Part shown: positions 58,135-64,000 of the stretch, piece after piece
How positions within the stretch are numbered: the first letter of the stretch is position 1
Layout of the letters: each line of letters starts with the position of its first letter
DNA from: a bacterium
Lineage (GTDB): Bacteria > Bacillota > Clostridia > Lachnospirales > Lachnospiraceae
Assembly: GCA_028724545.1 (NCBI GenBank)
Contig: JAQYCU010000024.1
Location: forward strand, 62,001-126,000
Reading direction: 5' to 3'
Length of the DNA stretch: 64,000 nucleotides
Made by a program: the position numbers and the translations under genes
The notes under the pieces: model-generated
Seen by the model: the letters and a program-made list of their open reading frames with translations, nothing else
Database searches by the model: none
Told to the model about the DNA's origin: nothing

Positions 58135-60207
58135 ATGGAACAGAAGGATAGAAAAAGGTTTGACAAAAAAACAATAGAGAAATTTATTCAATATGGATTA
58201 CGGTATTTAGGGATTCCTATTGTATTAGAATTGATTATTGAGTCGCTAAATAGGAAATCAGTAGTAGAAGGTTTTCTGTATATGGTACACTGGCCGTCGC
58301 TATTTGTATTTAATACATTGATTATTATGCTGACCGTTTCCATTGCTATGTTTTTTAAACGTGAAATATTTGTTTTTACTACGATTTCTGCAGTATGGCT
58401 GATATTTGGCATTGTAAATTTTGTGATTTTGAATTTCAGGGTAACGCCATTTTCGGCAGTTGATATTACGCTGCTAGACAGTGCGCTCAGTGTGTCCAAT
58501 CACTATTTAAGTGCGCAGAATATAGCGATGATTGTACTGGCTGTCATAGTTGTAATTGTCAGTATTATCTGTTTATACCGGAAGGCACCAAAACATACGC
58601 ATATGACGCAGAAAAAGTTAGTGATTGCCGGAATTTCAGTAGCATTAATTGTAATGGCAATTTTTATTTTAAAAAGCAAGAGCAATTCTGTGCAGGCATT
58701 GTCAACAAAATATACCAATATTTCCGAGGCATATGAAAATTATGGTTTTGTATATTGTTTTACCAACAGTATTATTGATACGGGTATTTCTAAACCGGAG
58801 GATTACTCTAAGGAAAGTGTACAGAAAGTGATTTCCGGTTTACAGCAAAGCGAAAAGACAAACACGGTAAAACCAAATATTATTTTTGTGCAGTTAGAAT
58901 CATTTTTTGATGTGGATACCTTGAAATCCCTGAAATTGTCAGAGGATGCAATTCCGAATTTTCATAATTTACAGCAGAAGTATTCCGGTGGTCTTCTGAC
59001 GGTGCCGACTGTCGGAGCAGGAACAGTAAATACAGAATTTGAAGTGCTTACCGGAATGAGCCAGAAGGACTTTGGAACATCGGAATATCCGTACAAAACG
59101 GTTTTGCGTGATACTACTTCAGAAAGTATTTGCTATGATTTGAAATCGCTGGGTTACAGCAGTCATTGTGTTCATAATAACGAAGGTACTTTTTATGGAA
59201 GAAACAAAGTATTTGCCAATCTTGGCTTTGATACATTTACTTCTATGGAATTTATGAATGGACTGGAAGATAATCCAAACGGATGGAAAAAAGATAAAAC
59301 CCTGACGCAGGAAATTATCAATAAACTGGACTCTACGACGGGACCGGACTTTACAATGGGAATTACGGTGCAAAGTCACGGAAAATATGCCGGCTTTGAG
59401 GCAGATAAAAATGCAAAAATCAAAGTGAACCAGGCACCCGAAGGGATGGAAGATTCCTATGCATATTATGTTAATCAGCTGTATGAAGTAGACCAGATGA
59501 TTGGAGAACTGGTTACGGCATTGAACAATCGTCAGGAAAAAACGATTCTTGTTTTGTATGGGGACCATCTGCCAAGTCTGGATATCAAAAAAGAAGATTT
59601 GAAAGATACCAACTTATACCAGACGCAATATGTTGTATGGGATAATATGGGCCTTGCTAAAGAAAATAAAAATTTGAGTTCTTATCAGTTATATGCTGAG
59701 ATTCTTGACCGGGTGGGCATTCACGAAGGAAATATTACAAAGTTCCATCAGCAGGCAGAATGGAAGACGAAGACATATCATGAGAATTTAAAACTCTTAG
59801 AGTATGATATGTTATATGGTCAGAACTATGCTTATAATGAAAATAAACCATACCAGCCGACTAATTTACGGATGGGAACAAAGGCAATTACGATAAGTGA
59901 TGTTTCTAAAAACGAAAAAGGTTATCTGGTGACAGGCACGGGCTTTACACCGTATTGTTATGTGCTCTTCCAGGGAGATGACCTTTCGGCAGAATGGATA
60001 GATGAAAATCATATGCAGATTACCGAAGAAATATCATATGATACAGAGGCACAGCAGGAGCAGAGCCAGGAAAATACAACACAGGAGCAGGTTGAAAAGA
60101 AAAAGATACCAAATGCCTTTCTGATACAGGTTCAGACGGATGGTGGAACTGTTTTGGGAGAGAGCGAAGTAAAAAAATGGGAAGAAACTTCTCTTGCCAG
60201 ACAATAA
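58135..60207 (+). CDS. LtaS-like lipoteichoic acid synthase / phosphoglycerol transferase
   Basis: Predicted to polymerise or transfer glycerol phosphate from phosphatidylglycerol on the outer membrane face. The 690-residue protein has about five N-terminal membrane segments (to about residue 195), then a sulfatase-fold domain (about 240-560). This has FVQLESFFDVD, the nucleophile region VGAGTVNTEFEVLTG with the likely catalytic Thr, HNNEGTFYGR and LYGDHLPSLD. A C-terminal extension (about 580-690) contains a small beta domain and a Gln/Glu-rich linker not found in Bacillus LtaS. The start at 58135 follows GAGGGG. Confidence 0.85.
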   Translation: MEQKDRKRFDKKTIEKFIQYGLRYLGIPIVLELIIESLNRKSVVEGFLYMVHWPSLFVFNTLIIMLTVSIAMFFKREIFVFTTISAVWLIFGIVNFVILNFRVTPFSAVDITLLDSALSVSNHYLSAQNIAMIVLAVIVVIVSIICLYRKAPKHTHMTQKKLVIAGISVALIVMAIFILKSKSNSVQALSTKYTNISEAYENYGFVYCFTNSIIDTGISKPEDYSKESVQKVISGLQQSEKTNTVKPNIIFVQLESFFDVDTLKSLKLSEDAIPNFHNLQQKYSGGLLTVPTVGAGTVNTEFEVLTGMSQKDFGTSEYPYKTVLRDTTSESICYDLKSLGYSSHCVHNNEGTFYGRNKVFANLGFDTFTSMEFMNGLEDNPNGWKKDKTLTQEIINKLDSTTGPDFTMGITVQSHGKYAGFEADKNAKIKVNQAPEGMEDSYAYYVNQLYEVDQMIGELVTALNNRQEKTILVLYGDHLPSLDIKKEDLKDTNLYQTQYVVWDNMGLAKENKNLSSYQLYAEILDRVGIHEGNITKFHQQAEWKTKTYHENLKLLEYDMLYGQNYAYNENKPYQPTNLRMGTKAITISDVSKNEKGYLVTGTGFTPYCYVLFQGDDLSAEWIDENHMQITEEISYDTEAQQEQSQENTTQEQVEKKKIPNAFLIQVQTDGGTVLGESEVKKWEETSLARQ

Positions 60208-60230
60208 TTTATTTAAAATCAGAATGATAG

Positions 60231-60272
60231 AAGAGTCATATTTTGTCGAAGAACGGAATATGACTCTTTTTT
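60231..60272 (+). terminator. Terminator after the LtaS-like gene
   Basis: Perfect 12-bp stem (60231-60242 with 60257-60268), 14-base loop and a T-run of eight. The loop contains a Spo0A-box-like sequence (separate entry). Confidence 0.85.
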
Positions 60273-60318
60273 TTCATACCTTCTTTTGACATCTTTCACA
60301 GTTTTTATCCGTTATACT
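60241..60318 (+). promoter_or_regulatory. Candidate Spo0A-activated spoIIGA promoter
   Basis: TTTGTCGAA at 60242-60250 matches the Spo0A box (TGTCGAA core). TTGACA at 60286-60291 and TATACT at 60313-60318 are separated by 21 bases. The spoIIG promoter of Bacillus is known for a similarly long spacer and upstream 0A boxes; the box here would lie about 80 bases before the transcription start. The role is inferred from this match and from the gene that follows. Confidence 0.6.
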
Positions 60319-60419
60319 GACTTCAGAAACAAATTGAAGAAAATGAATTGGTAATGAGGTTCCATCAAGGGGAGTAGAAAGCAGATGCGTGAAGTTAAAA
60401 TAAAGGCGTGGAGGTTAAA

Positions 60420-61205
60420 ATGAAGACATATTTATATCTTGACGTTTATATTTTTTTGAACTTCATTATGAATTTATTTTTAATTATGATTACGGCAATT
60501 GTCCGACAAAAGAAAAGCCGCATATTTTGTATGATTTTGGTATCTTTGGCCGTATCTTTGTTTTCGGCAGCAACTACGTGGCTTTTGTGGGGAAAAAATG
60601 GATGGCAGTTAGTCTGTGCAGTTTTCCAGATGATGATATTGGTTTTTTTCTCTTTTCCGTATGAAGGAAAAAGCGTATTTGCCGGTGATTTCCTTGCATT
60701 TTTGTTTCTGGCTTTTTTTTCGGGTGGCTGTATCGGGGCATGTATGAATTTTTTGTCGCGATGGACGCATTCGGGAAAGGGGATTGCATGTGGGGAAATT
60801 ATAACAGCCGTAGTCATTTTATTCATTTTGTTTTTTCTGTTTCGCTGGGAAATTTTAAAGCAGCGAAATCAAAAAAGAAATGTTTTGTCGGCAAAAATCA
60901 TACATAGGAAAAAAGAATATCAGATAAGGGCATTATTTGATACCGGAAACAGTCTGGTCAGCCCGTATACGGGAGAACGGGTTGCCGTAATTTCTAAAAA
61001 ACTGGCACAGCAGATGGCACTGGAAAAAGAACAAAATCCGATTTTGATTCCTTATTCTTCCATAGGGGGAAAGGGATTGATGAAGGCCTATCGGATTGAG
61101 GAAATCTGTTTTGCAGATGACAGGACGGAAAAAGATTTTCTGGCTGCTGTCAGTGAAAATCTGGGAACAGAAAATGAAATACAAATGATATTTAATAACA
61201 GATAA
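60420..61205 (+). CDS. spoIIGA: Sporulation sigma-E processing protease SpoIIGA
   Basis: Membrane aspartic protease that removes the SigE pro-sequence in the mother cell. The 261-residue protein starts KTYLYLDVYIFLNFIMNLFL and has about five membrane segments (to about residue 150). The protease domain follows with ALFDTGNSLVSPYTGERVAV, where FDTGNSL holds the catalytic Asp, then IPYSSIGGKGLM. It is shorter than the Bacillus protein (309). GGAGG before 60420 sets the start. Its target gene, sigE, follows after 56 bases. Confidence 0.92.
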   Translation: MKTYLYLDVYIFLNFIMNLFLIMITAIVRQKKSRIFCMILVSLAVSLFSAATTWLLWGKNGWQLVCAVFQMMILVFFSFPYEGKSVFAGDFLAFLFLAFFSGGCIGACMNFLSRWTHSGKGIACGEIITAVVILFILFFLFRWEILKQRNQKRNVLSAKIIHRKKEYQIRALFDTGNSLVSPYTGERVAVISKKLAQQMALEKEQNPILIPYSSIGGKGLMKAYRIEEICFADDRTEKDFLAAVSENLGTENEIQMIFNNR

Positions 61206-61261
61206 TTACCGTGGTACAAAATTTCATATTACCGTAATGGTCAGACAGAATGGAGGAAATT

Positions 61262-62008
61262 ATGCTTAAGATATCAATGTCAAACCGGTTTCAGTTCCGG
61301 GTAATGCCGGAATTTCGAGGACTGTTTTGCTCACACAAAAACGGGGAAATTCATTATATTGGTGGCGCAGAAATATTGCCGGCACCTTTTACGGCAGAAG
61401 AAGAAAAAGAAGTATTAGGAAAACTAGGCAGTGCGCAGGATAAAGAAGCAAGAAGCAGACTGATTGAACATAATTTAAGACTTGTTGTATATATAGCAAA
61501 AAAATTTGATAATACGGGAATTGGTGTGGAGGACCTGATATCCATTGGCACGATAGGCTTAATTAAAGCCATTAATACCTTTAATCCGTTGAAAAACATT
61601 AAACTGGCAACGTATGCTTCCCGTTGCATTGAAAACGAAATTTTAATGTATTTGAGGCGAAATAACAGGATTCGGTATGAAGTGTCTATTGATGAACCAC
61701 TGAATGTAGACTGGGACGGCAATGAATTGCTGCTATCGGATATTCTTGGAACGGATGAAAATATTATTTCTAAAGATATGGAAGAGGAAGTCGATAAAAG
61801 ACTGTTACGGATGGCACTTGAAAAACTGAATGAACGGGAACGTGCCATTATTGAACTGCGTTTTGGCATTAACAGCCCGGATGGCAGGGAACGCACGCAG
61901 AAGGAAGTCGCCGATATGATGGGGATTTCCCAGTCGTATATCTCACGGCTAGAAAAAAAGATTATGAAACGGTTAAAAAAAGAAATTCTTAAGATGGAGC
62001 AGGTATAA
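61262..62008 (+). CDS. sigE: Sporulation sigma factor SigE (precursor)
   Basis: Early mother-cell sigma factor. The 248-residue protein has an N-terminal extension before region 1.2/2 (about 1-45, including [17 protein letters not shown]), fitting a SpoIIGA-cleaved pro-sequence. Region 2 has [26 protein letters not shown] and [16 protein letters not shown]; region 4 has [30 protein letters not shown] before 61262 sets the start. Confidence 0.95.
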   Translation: MLKISMSNRFQFRVMPEFRGLFCSHKNGEIHYIGGAEILPAPFTAEEEKEVLGKLGSAQDKEARSRLIEHNLRLVVYIAKKFDNTGIGVEDLISIGTIGLIKAINTFNPLKNIKLATYASRCIENEILMYLRRNNRIRYEVSIDEPLNVDWDGNELLLSDILGTDENIISKDMEEEVDKRLLRMALEKLNERERAIIELRFGINSPDGRERTQKEVADMMGISQSYISRLEKKIMKRLKKEILKMEQV

Positions 62009-62062
62009 TTCATTTCTTTTGGTAAATCCTACTTTATATTAGCTTTGACGGAGGGAAGCATT

Positions 62063-62839
62063 ATGGCGATGTATAAAGTGGAGATTTGTGGTGTGAATAC
62101 GTCGAAATTACCACTCCTTACGGATGAAGAGAAAAAAGTGCTGATAGACAAGATTCAGAATGGAGATAAAAAAGCAAGGGAAGAATTTATTAAAGGCAAT
62201 TTACGGCTGGTGCTGAGCATTATTCAGCGTTTTTCTAATTCCGGGGAAAACATTGATGATTTGTTTCAGATTGGCTGCATTGGCCTGATGAAGTCGATTG
62301 ACCATTTTGATGTGACAATGAATGTGAAATTTAGCACATATGCAGTTCCGATGATTATCGGTGAAATCAGAAGATACCTGCGTGATAATAACAGCATCCG
62401 TGTCAGCCGTTCACTTCGGGATACAGCATATAAGGCAATATATGCGAAAGAAGCGATGATGAAGGAAAATGATAAAGAGCCTACTGTAGAAGAAATTGCA
62501 AAAAAAATCGGGACGACACCCGAGAATATAGTGGTTGCACTGGATGCCATTCAAAATCCGGTTTCTTTGTATGAGCCGGTTTTTGGGGAAAGTGGGGATA
62601 CACTGCATATTATGGACCAGATTAGTGACAAGAAAAATAAAGAAGATTGCTGGATAGAAGAGATATCATTAAAAGCAGCGATTGAACGTCTGTCTGGCAG
62701 GGAACACAGGATTATACAGCTTCGCTATTTTGAAGGAAAGACACAAATGGAAGTGGCAGAAGAAATCCATATTTCGCAGGCGCAGGTCAGCAGACTGGAA
62801 AAAAAGGCCTTGCAATCGATGAAACAGTATTTAAACTGA
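62063..62839 (+). CDS. sigG: Sporulation sigma factor SigG
   Basis: Late forespore sigma factor. The 258-residue protein begins YKVEICGVNTSKLPLLTDEE, the SigG signature. Region 2 has NLRLVLSIIQRFSNSGENID, CIGLMKSIDHFD and KFSTYAVPMIIGEIRRYLRD; region 4 has EGKTQMEVAEEIHISQAQVS. GGAGGG before 62063 sets the start. The order spoIIGA-sigE-sigG is conserved in spore formers. Confidence 0.95.
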   Translation: MAMYKVEICGVNTSKLPLLTDEEKKVLIDKIQNGDKKAREEFIKGNLRLVLSIIQRFSNSGENIDDLFQIGCIGLMKSIDHFDVTMNVKFSTYAVPMIIGEIRRYLRDNNSIRVSRSLRDTAYKAIYAKEAMMKENDKEPTVEEIAKKIGTTPENIVVALDAIQNPVSLYEPVFGESGDTLHIMDQISDKKNKEDCWIEEISLKAAIERLSGREHRIIQLRYFEGKTQMEVAEEIHISQAQVSRLEKKALQSMKQYLN

Positions 62840-62864
62840 ATATGCCGTTTCTTTTCTCATATGA
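62837..62864 (+). promoter_or_regulatory. Possible sporulation-type promoter before the YlmC-like gene
   Basis: GAATA at 62837-62841 and CATATGAT around 62857-62864 are separated by about 15 bases, loosely matching SigE/SigG-type elements. The match is imperfect and the stretch is AT-rich, so this is tentative. Confidence 0.25.
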
Positions 62865-62893
62865 TAGTAAAAATGAGATTAGGAGCAGAAAAA

Positions 62894-63160
62894 ATGAGGT
62901 TATGCGAACTTCGGGAAAAAGAAGTAATTAATATTTGTGATGGGGAACGTCTGGGAAATGTGTGCGATATCGATTTTGAGGTGAAAACAGGGAGAATCTG
63001 CGCACTCATCATTCCCGGACCATGCAAAATATTTGGTATACTGGGACGGGACCACGAATATATTATCCCGTATTGCGATGTGCAACGGATAGGAACAGAT
63101 GTGATTCTTGTGGAAGTAGACGCAGAAAAATGTCTTCATAAATGCAACTGGGGAGAGTGA
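62894..63160 (+). CDS. YlmC/YmxH family PRC-barrel sporulation protein
   Basis: An 88-residue protein: MRLCELREKEVINICDGERL then GNVCDIDFEVKTGRICALII, followed by YIIPYCDVQRIGTDVILVEV. This is the PRC-barrel-like YlmC/YmxH family, which accompanies sporulation sigma genes in Firmicutes; its molecular role is not established. AGGAG before 62894 sets the start over an ATG at 62861. It is the last gene of the sporulation cluster. Confidence 0.82.
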   Translation: MRLCELREKEVINICDGERLGNVCDIDFEVKTGRICALIIPGPCKIFGILGRDHEYIIPYCDVQRIGTDVILVEVDAEKCLHKCNWGE

Positions 63161-63171
63161 AAATATTGTCT

Positions 63172-63316
63172 CTGCCAGCACAGTCTTCCTATTTTAACAA
63201 GGGCACGCTCTCGCTGCGCAAACTACGCAGCAGTACATAGTATCCTAAAAAACAGGATACAAGTACTGGCGAGTTTGTAAGCACCCTTTCATAGAATAGG
63301 AAGACTGTGCTGGCAG
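63172..63316. repeat. 145-base structured inverted repeat element
   Basis: The ends are perfect 22-base inverted repeats (63172-63193 and 63295-63316). Inside are a 6-bp stem with 7-base loop (63213-63218 with 63226-63231) and a stem made of AGTAC/GTACT (63232-63236 with 63263-63267) enclosing a 7-bp stem (63240-63246 with 63254-63260). The whole can fold as a branched RNA or cruciform. Nothing in it codes. It may be a MITE-like or REP-like element, or a structured RNA. Confidence 0.75.
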
Positions 63317-63560
63317 GCAATTTCTATTGTGGTTCGCTGGAAAAGTTTCAAGTCTACACTTTTGGCAAAACAGCCGGTTAACAGATATTGGTGTATAGTA
63401 GAAAGTAATTACAGAGAAGAATATTCTAGAGCAGCCAATTTGTAAATGGGCTGTGATGCAACCGGGGTTCCTGAAAGCAACTGTAAAAAAACACTGGTGC
63501 TTAGTTGGCGTATTTTGCCAACTTATGCACCACTGTGTTTTTTTCCAAGCGAGAGCGTGC
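63203..63560. repeat. Inverted 13-base repeat pair flanking the spacer
   Basis: GCACGCTCTCGCT at 63203-63215 recurs as its exact reverse complement at 63548-63560. Seven further bases (TTCCTAT) match close by on the outer side of each copy, at different distances, suggesting two diverged copies of one longer sequence. Confidence 0.6.
63485..63544. terminator. Strong bidirectional hairpin upstream of nrdR
   Basis: A-run, then a long nearly paired stem with a 7-bp apical part (63503-63509 with 63517-63523) and a 6-bp lower part (63495-63500 with 63527-63532), then a T-run of eight. Works on either strand. Confidence 0.8.
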
Positions 63561-63702
63561 TGCTATAGGAAATCTGTTTTATCACATGCCCCTTAAAAAC
63601 AGCTGTAGCGTAAACAATCCCTTCTTCGCAGTTAACACTTGCATTGTCTGCAGGTAACGTGATATATTTACTATCAGAATAAGATGAAGGCACGACAGGC
63701 AT
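63523..63702 (-). pseudogene. Possible small-protein relic on the minus strand
   Basis: From an ATG at 63702 the frame reads 59 residues, including YITLPADNASVNCEEG then IVYATAVFKGHVIKQ, ending inside the terminator hairpin. There is no ribosome site, and the frame continues open upstream as antisense of nrdR. The part around GIVYATAVFKGHVI matches a decayed block at about 11778-11826, which hints that this was once a real sequence family. Not recognised; coding status is uncertain. Confidence 0.3.
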
Positions 63703-63730
63703 CTGTTGTGTTACGGAAAGGTGGAAAACT

Positions 63731-64000
63731 ATGAAGTGTCCATTTTGTGGAGAAGAAGATACCAGGGTAATTGATTCCCGTCCAGCTGATGAGGGAGCAT
63801 CTATCAGACGAAGAAGACAGTGTGATAAATGCAGCAAGCGTTTTACTACATATGAAAAGGTGGAAGCAATTCCACTGGTTGTTATCAAAAAGGATTTGAC
63901 GAGAGAACCGTATGACCGGACAAAAATTGAACGTGGAGTTTTCCGTTCCTGTCACAAAAGACCTGTTTCTGTTACCGAGATGAATGGTCTGGTGGACAGG
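63731..64000 (+). CDS. nrdR: Transcriptional repressor NrdR (cut by window end)
   Basis: Represses ribonucleotide reductase genes in response to ATP/dATP. The first 90 codons are present. The zinc ribbon has [20 protein letters not shown], then [20 protein letters not shown]. The start of the ATP-cone follows ([20 protein letters not shown]). AAGGTGG precedes the ATG. The 3' end lies beyond the window. Confidence 0.95.
   Translation, partial: MKCPFCGEEDTRVIDSRPADEGASIRRRRQCDKCSKRFTTYEKVEAIPLVVIKKDLTREPYDRTKIERGVFRSCHKRPVSVTEMNGLVDR

Larger units (their letters stand above)
63161..63730. other. Gene-free region with structured repeats
   Basis: About 570 bases between ylmC and nrdR. It contains the 145-base structured inverted repeat (63172-63316), a strong bidirectional hairpin terminator (63485-63544), and a minus-strand block (63523-63702) that could encode a small protein or a relic. 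Bases 63317-63480 show no gene, tRNA or known RNA class. The CCACC before the possible minus-strand ATG is the antisense of the nrdR ribosome site. Confidence 0.5.

Noticed and set aside
61354-62013. Long minus-strand frame antisense to sigE
   Set aside because: It is Ser/Ile-rich shadow translation of a clearly coding gene, with no ribosome site.

Overview
The window reads as chromosome from a low-GC, spore-forming Clostridia, most likely Lachnospiraceae. Evidence: a spoIIGA-sigE-sigG sporulation cluster, an SpoVB-type flippase, lysine synthesis through an LL-diaminopimelate aminotransferase (dapL), GatCAB, a proline T-box, a CIRCE-controlled hrcA-grpE-dnaK-dnaJ operon, and strong AGGAGG-type ribosome binding sites. 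The genus cannot be fixed from the sequence alone. No rRNA, tRNA, CRISPR array, intact insertion sequence or prophage was seen.

Layout. 1-9.5 kb is housekeeping: pseudouridine synthase, a divergent NAD-dependent DNA ligase, metA, an SpoVB-like flippase (minus), a cysteine desulfurase, a PHP histidinol phosphatase (minus) and RqcH (minus). 9.5-11.95 kb is an AT-rich islet holding one membrane-anchored protein with two tandem esterase domains, with its own promoter and hairpin. 11.95-15.6 kb has a PlsC-like acyltransferase overlapping an L,D-transpeptidase, then an oversized ThyX-like protein. 15.7-25.65 kb is an anionic cell-wall polymer locus: a TagF-like transferase, leuC-leuD, tarI-tarJ, and a 1442-residue polymerase-like protein built as GPT domain, HAD-like domain, degenerate GPT domain. 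25.7-33.9 kb has queA, a lipid kinase, deoB, asnB, typA (minus) and a double-OB-fold SSB-like protein. 33.9-42.9 kb has cobO, dapA, dapB, cvpA, a QueH-Nudix fusion, T-box-proS, dapL and a secreted DUF1002 protein. 42.9-48.8 kb has gatCAB, a PilZ protein and a convergent FliK-like protein. 49-54.5 kb is the heat-shock operon plus an unknown acidic protein. 54.7-60.2 kb is a second envelope block: TagG/TagH-type ABC exporter, a secreted L,D-transpeptidase and an LtaS-like synthase. 60.3-63.2 kb is spoIIGA-sigE-sigG-ylmC. The last 0.8 kb holds a gene-free region with a large structured inverted repeat, then the start of nrdR, cut by the window end.

How it fits together. TarI and TarJ should make CDP-ribitol, which the TagF-like protein and the GPT-HAD-GPT protein would polymerise. 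The ABC pair at 54.7-56.3 kb is a plausible exporter, and the LtaS-like enzyme adds a second route to polyglycerol-phosphate. Two L,D-transpeptidases and the SpoVB-like flippase also act on the wall. dapA, dapB and dapL supply diaminopimelate and lysine. The clearest candidate for an undescribed system is the tri-domain polymerase in the tarIJ locus with leuCD inside the same run of genes. The structured repeat near 63.2-63.6 kb and the Spo0A-box-like site in the terminator loop ahead of spoIIGA also deserve attention.
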